53,427 bases of DNA, taken from positions 1-53,427 of the forward strand of contig CAZGSR010000018.1 of assembly GCA_964528645.1 (NCBI GenBank). Direction: 5' to 3'. The stretch is from UBA5734 sp964528645 (GTDB lineage: Bacteria; Bacillota; Clostridia; Saccharofermentanales; UBA5734). Of the stretch, positions 25,474 to 33,368 are shown piece after piece. The stretch's first letter is position 1. Every line of letters starts with the position of its first letter. A model generated the notes under the pieces. The model was not told the origin of the DNA and did not search any database. It saw nothing but the letters and a program-made list of their open reading frames with translations. The translations under genes were made by a program, and so were the position numbers.

Positions 25474-26796
25474 ATGTCCGATCAGATCCCACAGCTCCGG
25501 TCCGATTTTTCCCAGTCCAGACAGCAGATGAGCCTTCTATTCGACCAGCTGGTCAGTGGTGTCATCCTGATCGAATGCCAGACCAGGAGCATCGTCTATG
25601 CCAACCGAGTTGCACTAGATCTGATCGGCCAAGATAAGGAGGAGGTTCTGGGGCGAGTCTGCCACGAATTTATTTGTCCTGCCCAGCGCACATCCTGTCC
25701 GATTCTCGACCTTGGCCAGACGGTCGATTTCAGTGAACGCATCCTCCTGAGTCAGGGCGGCGAGATCCCGATCCTCAAACGGGTTTCGCATCTGCAATTG
25801 GACGGCAAAGACTACCTGCTGGAAAGTTTTACCGATATCTCAGCCCAGAAGGAGCAGGAGAAAATCCTGCGGGACATTGGCCTGCGCGATCCTCTGACCG
25901 GCTTGCTGAATCGTTCGGCGTTGCTGTCCACGATCGAACAGCACACAGCCTGGCAGCCTGGTGCCCCTGGTCGAGCTACTGCCGAACCGTCCATGTTGCT
26001 ATTTGGCCTCGATCACTTCCGGACCATCAGTGATACGTTTGGCCATCTTGCTGCCGATGAGGTGTTGAAGGATTTTTGTCGTCTGGTCGAAGCGACGGTG
26101 CGGCGTAAAGACCAGGTTTTTCGCTGGGGGGGTGAAGTCCTGCTGGTCTGGGCCGAGGACACCGATCCGGATGCTGCCTTGCAGCTGGCCACCAAGCTCA
26201 GATTTGCCGTGGAACAGCATGCGTTCCCAGTACCGGGCATCCAGCGCATCAGTTGTGGCCTTGCAACCCATCGGCCGAGTGAATCCTTTGCTGACTGGTT
26301 GTCTCGAGCTGAATATTGCCTTGGCCGGGCCCGGGCTGAAGAACAGGGTGCCTGTTTCTCCTGGGAAGCATTCTGGCGGGGTGAAGGTACCAATTTCCGG
26401 ATCGTCTGGCAGCCGAAATGGGAGTCTGGCAACGACCAGATCGACCATGAGCATCAGGCCCTGATCCGTGGTGCCAACCTGATGATCCGGCATTATCTCT
26501 ACTATCGGGACACCTCGGACTCAGCTGACTTCCAGATCGATCTGCACCAGGTTATTGTCATGCTGGCGGAACATTTTGCCAATGAAGAGCAGATTCTGGC
26601 GGCCGTCCAATACCCGGACCTGGAGGATCACTGCAAGCTGCACCAGGCCTTGCTCGAGACCGACCGCGAACTCGTTGCCCGCTATGAAAAGGGTGAAATT
26701 TCACTCCTGCAGGCAATGGAACATCTGGTCGGGGACACGCTCGTCTTCCACATGCTGACGGAAGATGTCCAGTTCTATCCCTATGTGAGGATCTGA
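25474..26796 (+). CDS. PAS-GGDEF-bacteriohemerythrin protein
   Basis: This 440-residue soluble signalling protein has three domains. PAS is at about 15-125 (FDQLVSGVILIECQTRSIVYANRVALDLIG). A GGDEF-type domain is at about 140-300 (RDPLTGLLNRSAL, FGLDHFRTISDTFGH). The C-terminal hemerythrin is at about 315-440 (IDHEHQALI, EHFANEEQIL, DHCKLHQALL, FHMLTEDVQF), with the iron-ligand pattern intact. The signature loop reads RWGGEVLL in place of GG(D/E)EF, so the fourth and fifth residues are changed and cyclase activity is doubtful. It probably senses oxygen or redox state. ATG 25474 has GGAGG upstream. Confidence 0.87.
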   Translation: MSDQIPQLRSDFSQSRQQMSLLFDQLVSGVILIECQTRSIVYANRVALDLIGQDKEEVLGRVCHEFICPAQRTSCPILDLGQTVDFSERILLSQGGEIPILKRVSHLQLDGKDYLLESFTDISAQKEQEKILRDIGLRDPLTGLLNRSALLSTIEQHTAWQPGAPGRATAEPSMLLFGLDHFRTISDTFGHLAADEVLKDFCRLVEATVRRKDQVFRWGGEVLLVWAEDTDPDAALQLATKLRFAVEQHAFPVPGIQRISCGLATHRPSESFADWLSRAEYCLGRARAEEQGACFSWEAFWRGEGTNFRIVWQPKWESGNDQIDHEHQALIRGANLMIRHYLYYRDTSDSADFQIDLHQVIVMLAEHFANEEQILAAVQYPDLEDHCKLHQALLETDRELVARYEKGEISLLQAMEHLVGDTLVFHMLTEDVQFYPYVRI

Positions 26797-26900
26797 CGCA
26801 GGCAGGAACTGCAGATGGCAGGGCTTAGGGAACATTCTGACTCAGGAAACGTCCAAACCGTAGCAACATTGAGTAAACACGTCATTTGGAGGTGAAGGTC

Positions 26901-27893
26901 ATGTTCAAGCAACGATCCATACTGACTCTGGTACTGGTGCTCGTCCTCGTCCTGGCTACCGTGGCTGGATGTGCCAGCGGCAGTGCCGTGAGTAATGACC
27001 GCGACTACCAGACCATGGAGACCACGGCGGCAGCAATGGCAGCTGGTGACTATGCCGCAGAGCAGTCCAAAGGCGGCATGGCTCCAGACGGATCCGGCTC
27101 CTATGGCAGCGAGCCTGGTTCCGGTGCAGTCACGGGTGTCGAACGCAAGATCGTCCGAAACGCCTCGATCGGGCTCGAAGTTGTCGATGTCACAGCGGCT
27201 TATGACCAGATCCTGGCCTACGCCCTGGCCCGCCAGGGTTATGAAACCATGCGCAACGAGCAGCGCAGTGAAGACTGGCTCGTCTTGTATGCGACGATCA
27301 AGATCAAGCCCGAAGAGCTCGATGGCTTGATTGATTTTATCGGCACACTGGGAACCGCCTTGCGGACCCAGATCAGCACCGATGACATCACGACCAACTA
27401 CTATGACACCCAGACCCGGCTCCGGACCATGGAAAAATCCCTCGAACGTTACACGGAATTTCTCGACCGGGCTGAAACGATTGAAGAAGTCCTGCAGGTC
27501 CAGAGCTACATCAACCAGTTGACTGTCGAGATCGAGTCGATGAAAGGCATGCTCCGCCTCTGGGACAGCATGCTGGCTGAATCCACGGTCAATCTTGAGA
27601 TCCGCCAGGTCAACGATCCGGTGCAGATCAAAAAGGAAATCACCTGGAGTGCCCTGAGCTGGGCAGACATGGCCTACCTGATGCGTTCCGGACTGACCAG
27701 GATCAGCAATGGATTTGTCACCGTCCTACAGTGGCTTTTGATCGCCCTGGTCGCTGCTTCGCCTCTGCTCGTGATCGCACTGATCGTCTTCCTGGTCTGG
27801 CGCCGCCGCCGGAACCGGAAAGGACTGGCACCAAAGCAGCGCAAAGGCAAAGGACCGGATGCACCTAGCGGACCTTCTGAATCAAATCCTTGA
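26901..27893 (+). CDS. DUF4349-family lipoprotein
   Basis: The 330 residues start with a lipoprotein signal (lipobox ATVAGC at about residue 21). A short Gly/Ser linker follows, then the DUF4349 domain (RKIVRNASIGLEVVDV, YYDTQTRLRTMEKSLERY and a coiled-coil section rich in Glu/Leu). A TM helix near residue 275-300 precedes a very basic tail (WRRRRNRKG). The family function is unknown. ATG 26901 is preceded by GGAGGTG; an upstream TTG at 26886 is less likely. The last 29 nt overlap the 3' end of tcdA on the other strand. Confidence 0.82.
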   Translation: MFKQRSILTLVLVLVLVLATVAGCASGSAVSNDRDYQTMETTAAAMAAGDYAAEQSKGGMAPDGSGSYGSEPGSGAVTGVERKIVRNASIGLEVVDVTAAYDQILAYALARQGYETMRNEQRSEDWLVLYATIKIKPEELDGLIDFIGTLGTALRTQISTDDITTNYYDTQTRLRTMEKSLERYTEFLDRAETIEEVLQVQSYINQLTVEIESMKGMLRLWDSMLAESTVNLEIRQVNDPVQIKKEITWSALSWADMAYLMRSGLTRISNGFVTVLQWLLIALVAASPLLVIALIVFLVWRRRRNRKGLAPKQRKGKGPDAPSGPSESNP

Positions 27894-28644
27894 CCACTTC
27901 GCCTGCGATAATCAGACCGACAACTGAAGGAACAAATGCGACGCTGCCGGGGATGCGCCTTTTAGAGGGTGTCCTCGGCAGTGTGTCGTCCAGGATGGGT
28001 TCCAGTTTCTGTGCATCCATCGGATCGGACGGAGCAGATTCGCGGGCGGCAGGGCTCAGCGGTTCTTCTGGGGAATAGACCACCTTCAGATGATCCACAC
28101 CACGTTTTCTCAGTTCGCGTCGCATGACTTTGCTTAAGGGGCAGACGCTGGTCTGGTAGAGGTCGGTCACTTCGAACCGGGTTGGATCGAGTTTGTTGCC
28201 GGCGCCCATGCTGCTGATGATCGGAATCCCGCGGTTTGTCGCCTGGACAGCCAGTTCGATCTTGGCACTGACCGTGTCAATCGCGTCCACGATGTAGTCC
28301 CAGTCTGGCTGCAGGATCCGGACGGTGTTGTCCGGCAGCAGGAACTGCTGCAAGGTCTCGACTTTGGCCATGGGATTGATGTCGAGAATCCGCTCACGCA
28401 TGACTTCCACCTTTGGCCGGCCGACTGTGCTGTGCAAGGCCAGGATCTGGCGGTTGATGTTGGATGCAGCCACCACATCGCTGTCGATCAGGACAAAAGA
28501 CCCGACTCCAGACCGGGCCAGGGCTTCCGCCACATAGGAACCCACTCCGCCAATGCCAAAAATGGCGACTTTGCAGCGGCTCAGCCGCTCCAGCGCATCT
28601 GGACCCAGCAATAATTCAGTACGGGAAAAAATATCGTTTGTCAT
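27865..28644 (-). CDS. tcdA: tRNA threonylcarbamoyladenosine dehydratase (ThiF/E1-like)
   Basis: TcdA uses ATP to cyclise t6A37 of ANN-decoding tRNAs to ct6A. The 259 residues show the E1-like nucleotide-binding core VAIFGIGGVGSYVAEALARSG at about 25-45, the conserved DSDVVAASNINRQ and DAIDTVSAKIEL. The C-terminal part matches the YgdL/TcdA type, with PGSVAFVPSVVGLIIAGEVV at the end. It is the last gene of a minus-strand set and follows the VOC gene by 15 nt. Confidence 0.92.
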   Translation of the reverse strand: MTNDIFSRTELLLGPDALERLSRCKVAIFGIGGVGSYVAEALARSGVGSFVLIDSDVVAASNINRQILALHSTVGRPKVEVMRERILDINPMAKVETLQQFLLPDNTVRILQPDWDYIVDAIDTVSAKIELAVQATNRGIPIISSMGAGNKLDPTRFEVTDLYQTSVCPLSKVMRRELRKRGVDHLKVVYSPEEPLSPAARESAPSDPMDAQKLEPILDDTLPRTPSKRRIPGSVAFVPSVVGLIIAGEVVKDLIQKVR

Positions 28645-28659
28645 CGCGTCCTGCCAGAC

Positions 28660-29028
28660 TCAACGGGCCGGAACGATCTCGACCCAGTAGCCATCTGGAT
28701 CGCTGATGAAATACAGTCCCATGGCAGTGTTTTCATAACAGATACAGCCCATGGCCGCATGTTTGCTGTGGGCGGCGTCAAAATCGTCGGTCCTGAAACA
28801 AATGTGATGCTCGTTTTCGCCCAGGTCATAGGCTTGCGGGTGGTCCTTGAGCCAGGTCAGCTCGATTTGGCACCCTGAACGGCCATCGGCCAGGAAGGCC
28901 AGTTCAAAACTGCCATCGCTGGACGGCTTGCGCCGTTCAACCTTAAGACCGAGGGCTTCTTCATAAAAGCGAATCGACGCAGCCAGGTCGCGCACATTCA
29001 AATTGGTGTGGACATACGTGAAATTCAT
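28660..29028 (-). CDS. VOC-family protein, glyoxalase I-like
   Basis: The 122 residues form one vicinal-oxygen-chelate domain. Possible metal ligands are His in FTYVHTNLNV, Glu in CQIELTW, His in NEHHICF and Glu in YWVEIVPAR, the usual pattern for lactoylglutathione lyase and relatives. The substrate is not certain because many VOC proteins look alike. The ATG at 29028 is chosen over TTG 29031 because GGAGG lies at the proper distance. It is in a probable operon with tcdA and the prepilin peptidase-like gene. Confidence 0.85.
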   Translation of the reverse strand: MNFTYVHTNLNVRDLAASIRFYEEALGLKVERRKPSSDGSFELAFLADGRSGCQIELTWLKDHPQAYDLGENEHHICFRTDDFDAAHSKHAAMGCICYENTAMGLYFISDPDGYWVEIVPAR

Positions 29029-29063
29029 CAAAGCTACCTCCGAAAATCAAGAATGTTCCCATT

Positions 29064-29552
29064 TTACCATGACCAGATGTATACAATCGGCAGCAAAAAC
29101 TGGATGATGGCCACCAGCAAGGCCTGTTTAACCAGTACATGCAGAATGGGTGTGTGCATCAGATAACGAGTCCAAAAAATGGACAAGATGATGACATAGA
29201 TGAGTGGTGCCAGAAGCAGCCCATATGAAGGCCAACCGGTGGCCAGCCCTGTCCAAGTGATGGCAAATCCAGCTGTGGCGTATAAGAGCGCCGTCAGTGA
29301 CTCTACGATTGCATAGCGCGGTGAAATGGGTGCCCGGCAATAGCGGCAGCGCCGGCCGAGGGCGAGGTAGCTCAGGACGGGTACGAGATCGAGCGGGGAG
29401 AGGACATGGCCACAGGACGGGCAATGGGAGCGGCCCTGGGCGATGGATTCGCCGCGGGGAATCCGGTAGACGCAGACGTTGAGGAAACTGCCGATCAGAA
29501 GACCGAGCAGACCATAGATCACAGCCATGAAGATAGAAATCGACTCGATCAT
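29064..29552 (-). CDS. Truncated prepilin peptidase (N-terminal methyltransferase-type domain only)
   Basis: The 162 residues start like a type IV prepilin peptidase: GSFLNVCVYRIPRGES, then the zinc-binding HCPSCGH and CRYCRAPIS, then RYAIVESLTA (the DiS_P_DiS domain). Several hydrophobic segments follow, but the catalytic part is missing. The FTDxD and GxGD aspartates of A24 peptidases are absent, and the only Asp lies in the N-domain. Full enzymes have about 250 residues. The frame ends at a clean stop. It may be a natural short variant, a partner of a full enzyme encoded elsewhere, or a decayed gene. A Tad pilus locus lies 3.8 kb away. Confidence 0.8.
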   Translation of the reverse strand: MIESISIFMAVIYGLLGLLIGSFLNVCVYRIPRGESIAQGRSHCPSCGHVLSPLDLVPVLSYLALGRRCRYCRAPISPRYAIVESLTALLYATAGFAITWTGLATGWPSYGLLLAPLIYVIILSIFWTRYLMHTPILHVLVKQALLVAIIQFLLPIVYIWSW

Positions 29553-29638
29553 TCGTGCAAACGCTCCTGGTATTTCCGGAATTGGATCTCGATTAGAGAG
29601 GCAGAGATTTTGCCAACCCTCATTTTACGGCAATTTCT

Positions 29639-29667
29639 TTACAATAATAAGACCTTGTGATAATATT
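29639..29667 (+). promoter_or_regulatory. Candidate promoter of tig
   Basis: TTTACA (29639-29644) and TAATAT (29662-29667) are spaced by 17 bp, in an AT-rich stretch about 70 nt before the trigger factor start. Confidence 0.6.
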
Positions 29668-29738
29668 TTTTAGCATTTGTAAATTAGGCGAACAAGCGTC
29701 TCTTTTGAGTCGCCAAGCCTTCTGGGAGGATCTCAATT

Positions 29739-31067
29739 ATGGCTTCTGTAATGGAAAAGAAAGAAAACAACGTGGTTGTCCTGACCATCGATGTTTCACC
29801 GGAATCTTTTGCCGATGCACTGCAGCGCTCATTCAAGAAGAATGCCGGCCGCTTCAGTGTCCCGGGCTTTCGCAAAGGCAAGGCGCCGATGCACATTGTC
29901 ACCAAATATTACGGTGAAGGCGTCCTCTATGATGATGCCATCGATTTTGCCGCCAACCCGGCCTATCTTGCAGCGATTGCCGAGCATGGCATCACCCCGG
30001 TTTCCCGTCCTGACCTCGACATCCAGTCGATCAGCCGCGATGAGGGCATGAAGTTCACGGTCCAGGTTACGGTCAAGCCGGAAGTCGAACTCGGCCAGTA
30101 CATCGGCGTCGAGGCTGTCATGCCGGAATACCCGGTCACGGATGCCGATGTCGAACGCGACCTGTCCCGCACCCAGGAGCGCAATGCCCGCCTGGTGCCC
30201 GTCGAAGGCCGCGGCATCGAAACCGGTGACACTGCCAACATCGATTACGAAGGCCTCAAGGATGGCGTCGCATTCGAAGGCGGCACAGGTGCCTCCTATG
30301 ATCTCAAGATCGGTTCCAACACCTTCATCCCCGGCTTTGAAGATGCCCTGATCGGCAAAACCGCCGGTGATGAATTCGAACTGCCGATCACCTTCCCGGA
30401 AGATTACGGCCATGCCGAGCTCGCTGGCGCTGCCGTTGTTTTCAATGTCAAAGTCAATGAAGTCAAGTTCCGTGAAATGCCGGTGCTCGACGATGAGTTC
30501 GCCAAGGACGTCAGCGAATTTGACACCCTGGAGGAATACAAGGCCAGCATCCGGACCAAACTCGAGGAAAATGCCGCCAGCCGGGCCAAGGGCGCTTTTG
30601 AAGACAACGTCGTCAAGGCTGTTGTCGCCAATGCCACCATCGACGTGCCGGCTGCCATGATCGACAGCGAAGTCGACCAGATGGTCAATGAGCAGAGCCA
30701 GCAGATGCGCTACCAGGGCTTTGAACTCGAGCAGTACCTCGGCTACATCGGCCAGACGATCGATTCATTCCGTGATCAGCTGCGTGACAGTGCCGAGACT
30801 CGTGTGCGCACCAGCCTGGTGCTCGAAGCCATCGCCGCCAAGGAAGATATCCAGGCCAGCGAAGAGGAAATCGACGAAGAAATCGGCCGCATGGCCCAGC
30901 TCTATGGCATGACCAAGGAAGACCTCAAGAGCCGCATCGCCCCCGGCGAAAACAGCTTTGTTGCCGAGAGCGTGGTCCGCAACAAGACCATCGCCCTGCT
31001 GACAGAAAAAGCCGTCCAGGTTGCCCCGCCGCCGGAAGCCGAAGAGACTGAAGAAGCCGCTGAATAA
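29739..31067 (+). CDS. tig: Trigger factor chaperone
   Basis: Trigger factor binds the ribosome exit tunnel and shields nascent chains. The 442 residues have all three domains. The ribosome-binding N-domain carries the signature GFRKGKAP at about residue 43. The FKBP-type prolyl isomerase domain is at about 150-245 (GDTANIDYEGLKDGVAFEGG, FIPGFEDALIGKTAGDEF). The helical C-domain forms the cradle. ATG 29739 has GGGAGG upstream. The order tig-clpP-clpX is widely conserved. Confidence 0.97.
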   Translation: MASVMEKKENNVVVLTIDVSPESFADALQRSFKKNAGRFSVPGFRKGKAPMHIVTKYYGEGVLYDDAIDFAANPAYLAAIAEHGITPVSRPDLDIQSISRDEGMKFTVQVTVKPEVELGQYIGVEAVMPEYPVTDADVERDLSRTQERNARLVPVEGRGIETGDTANIDYEGLKDGVAFEGGTGASYDLKIGSNTFIPGFEDALIGKTAGDEFELPITFPEDYGHAELAGAAVVFNVKVNEVKFREMPVLDDEFAKDVSEFDTLEEYKASIRTKLEENAASRAKGAFEDNVVKAVVANATIDVPAAMIDSEVDQMVNEQSQQMRYQGFELEQYLGYIGQTIDSFRDQLRDSAETRVRTSLVLEAIAAKEDIQASEEEIDEEIGRMAQLYGMTKEDLKSRIAPGENSFVAESVVRNKTIALLTEKAVQVAPPPEAEETEEAAE

Positions 31068-31117
31068 GGTTTTTCCAGATAAACCAGCCCCTTTCGTAAC
31101 ATGGTTACGGTATCCTT

Positions 31118-31147
31118 TAGACAAATAGACAGAATATCAGCTATGAT
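31118..31147 (+). promoter_or_regulatory. Candidate promoter of clpP
   Basis: TAGACA (31118-31123) and TATGAT (31142-31147) are spaced by 18 bp. No CtsR operator (GGTCAAA direct repeat) or CIRCE element is visible nearby. Confidence 0.45.
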
Positions 31148-31183
31148 ACAGAAGGGAGCTTTCGCGAGAGAGTTTCCTTCTGT
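31148..31183 (+). promoter_or_regulatory. Leader hairpin upstream of clpP
   Basis: ACAGAAGG (31148-31155) pairs perfectly with CCTTCTGT (31176-31183) around a 20-nt loop. If the promoter at 31118-31147 is right, the stem lies at the 5' end of the clpP mRNA and could stabilise it or regulate translation. Confidence 0.4.
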
Positions 31184-31228
31184 CTATCTGACAAACCTGT
31201 TAGAACAAACATCAAAGGAGTGAATGTT

Positions 31229-31813
31229 ATGAGCCTCGTACCAATCGTTGTTGAACAGACCAATCGCGGTGAGCGATCCTATGATATCTTTTCCCGCCTC
31301 TTGAAGGAGCGCATCATCATCCTCAGCGATGAGGTCAACTCCGTGACCGCCAGCCTGGTCACCGCACAGCTTTTGTTCCTCGAAGCAGAAGACCCGGATA
31401 AGGATATCCAGCTCTACATCAACAGCCCCGGCGGTGAAGTCACCTCCGGCCTGATGATCTACGACACCATGCAGTACATCAAGGCCGACGTCCAGACCAT
31501 CTGCATGGGTATGGCCGCCAGCATGGGTGCCTTTTTGCTCGCTGCCGGTGCCCCGGGCAAGCGCTTTGCCTTGCCTAATGCCGAGATCATGATCCATCAG
31601 CCTTCTGGTGGGGCCCAGGGCCAGGCGACCGACATTCGCATCGCCGCCGAGCACATCCTGAAAATGAAAGATCGTCTCAATCGCATCCTGGCAGACCGGA
31701 CCGGTCAGCCGCTGGAAAAAATCGCCGCCGACACCGAGCGCGATAACTGGATGACAGCGGATGACGCCAAAGCATATGGCATCATCGACCACATCATGGA
31801 AAAGAGGGCCTAA
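31229..31813 (+). CDS. clpP: ATP-dependent Clp protease proteolytic subunit
   Basis: ClpP is the serine protease chamber that works with ClpX or ClpC. The 194 residues have the catalytic triad in its usual settings: Ser in GMAASMGAFLL, His in MIHQPSGG and Asp in DTERDNWM. INSPGGEVTSG is also typical. ATG 31229 is preceded by AAGGAG at 8 nt; GTG 31220 is an alternative. clpX begins 3 nt after the stop. Confidence 0.97.
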   Translation: MSLVPIVVEQTNRGERSYDIFSRLLKERIIILSDEVNSVTASLVTAQLLFLEAEDPDKDIQLYINSPGGEVTSGLMIYDTMQYIKADVQTICMGMAASMGAFLLAAGAPGKRFALPNAEIMIHQPSGGAQGQATDIRIAAEHILKMKDRLNRILADRTGQPLEKIAADTERDNWMTADDAKAYGIIDHIMEKRA

Positions 31814-31816
31814 GGA

Positions 31817-33163
31817 ATGGACAATAACGGCAAAGGCAAGGGCGGATCGACCGGCGGGTCGGGCACTCAGCCCCCGCGCGGCAAACGCCAGTCAGGAGCG
31901 GGTGACTCGGAAAGCTATGTTCCGGTTGCGTGCTCGTTCTGCGGCAAATCCGAAGGCCAGGTCAGCCGCCTGATTGCCGGCCCCGGCGTTTTCATCTGCA
32001 ACGAATGTGTCAGCCTCTGTGAAGAAATCCTCAGTGAAGAAGACCAGGCCCTGGGTGGAGAGCTGGCCAAAGCCCCCGCCATGGGCGAACTGATGTCGCC
32101 CGCCCGGATCAAGGAAGCACTCGACCAGTATGTCATCGGCCAGGACAAGGCGAAAAAGGCCCTCTCCGTGGCAGTCTATAATCACTACAAGCGCGTCTAT
32201 GCCGGCACTGCCAGCAAAACCGATGATGACGTCGAGCTATCGAAAAGCAACATCCTGCTGATTGGCCCGACAGGTACGGGTAAAACCTTCCTGGCCCAGA
32301 CTCTGGCCCGCATCCTCGACGTCCCGTTTGCCATCGCCGATGCCACCGCTCTGACGGAGGCCGGCTATGTCGGTGAAGACGTCGAAAACATCCTGCTCAA
32401 GCTGATCCAGAATGCCGATTTTGATATCGAACGCGCCAAGCGCGGCATCATCTACATCGACGAAATCGACAAGATCGCCCGGAAATCCGACAATCCGTCG
32501 ATCACGCGCGATGTTAGCGGTGAAGGCGTGCAGCAGGCCCTGCTCAAGATCCTCGAAAGCACGGTGGCCAATGTCCCACCCCAGGGTGGCCGCAAGCACC
32601 CGCACCAGGAGTTTATCCAGATCGACACCACCAATATCCTGTTCATCCTCGGTGGCGCCTTTGACGGCCTGGACAAGGTCATTTCCCAGCGCGTTGGCAA
32701 GAAGTCAATGGGCTTCGGTGCCACAGTCGAGAGCAAGCAGGAATACGATGTCGGCGAGCTCCTCACCCGCCTGATGCCCCAGGATCTCCTGAAATTCGGC
32801 CTGATTCCCGAGTTCGTCGGCCGCATCCCGGTAGTGGTCACCTTGACCGGCCTGAACGAAGACGCCCTGGTCCGCATCCTGCAAGAACCACGCAACGCCC
32901 TGATCAAGCAGTACAAGAAATTGTTCAATTATGATGGCGTTGAGCTGGAGTTTGAGCCGGAGGCCATCGCGGAGATCGCCCGCCAGGCACTGGGACGCAA
33001 CACCGGCGCGCGCGGCCTGCGGGCCATTCTGGAAGAAATCATGCTGGACGTCATGTTTGAAATCCCGTCCAGGAGCGATGTCAGCCGCTGCATCATCACC
33101 CTCGATAATGTCCTGCACAAGACCCCGCCGGAAGTTATCCTCAAGCAGGAGCTGTCTGCCTGA
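31817..33163 (+). CDS. clpX: Clp protease ATP-binding subunit ClpX
   Basis: ClpX is the AAA+ unfoldase that feeds substrates to ClpP. The 448 residues have a Gly/Ser-rich start and a four-cysteine zinc domain (CSFCGKSEGQVSRL, ICNECVSLCEE) near residues 39-70. Walker A is GPTGTGKTFLA, Walker B is IIYIDEIDKIA, and the RKHPHQEFIQIDTTNILFI segment is present. An IGF-type loop for ClpP docking is expected near KKSMGFGA. It is directly downstream of clpP and closed by a strong terminator. Confidence 0.97.
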   Translation: MDNNGKGKGGSTGGSGTQPPRGKRQSGAGDSESYVPVACSFCGKSEGQVSRLIAGPGVFICNECVSLCEEILSEEDQALGGELAKAPAMGELMSPARIKEALDQYVIGQDKAKKALSVAVYNHYKRVYAGTASKTDDDVELSKSNILLIGPTGTGKTFLAQTLARILDVPFAIADATALTEAGYVGEDVENILLKLIQNADFDIERAKRGIIYIDEIDKIARKSDNPSITRDVSGEGVQQALLKILESTVANVPPQGGRKHPHQEFIQIDTTNILFILGGAFDGLDKVISQRVGKKSMGFGATVESKQEYDVGELLTRLMPQDLLKFGLIPEFVGRIPVVVTLTGLNEDALVRILQEPRNALIKQYKKLFNYDGVELEFEPEAIAEIARQALGRNTGARGLRAILEEIMLDVMFEIPSRSDVSRCIITLDNVLHKTPPEVILKQELSA

Positions 33164-33257
33164 ACCGCCTTTGTCGAAACTGGACCCCTGCCAAACCCCT
33201 GCCATGCTGACGTTTGACGCAAACCCTTGTCGAAAATCCGCGTGAATTGACGAACGA

Positions 33258-33287
33258 CAGGCACCCACCCGGGTGCCTGTTTTTTTT
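33258..33287 (+). terminator. Intrinsic terminator after clpX
   Basis: CAGGCACCC (33258-33266) pairs perfectly with GGGTGCCTG (33271-33279) around ACCC, followed by eight T. It ends the clpPX unit and separates it from the pilus operon. Confidence 0.95.
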
Positions 33288-33319
33288 ATGCTGGACCTGT
33301 TCCCAATCGCGCATGAATG

Positions 33320-33345
33320 GCCAGGACGATACGGTCAATCCTGGC
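33320..33345. promoter_or_regulatory. Inverted repeat in the leader of the pilus operon
   Basis: GCCAGGA (33320-33326) and TCCTGGC (33339-33345) flank a 12-bp spacer, 23 nt before the start of the kinase-TadZ gene. It could be an operator or leader hairpin for the tad operon. Confidence 0.3.
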
Positions 33346-33368
33346 ACCAGAGACAAAGGCAGGTCGCT

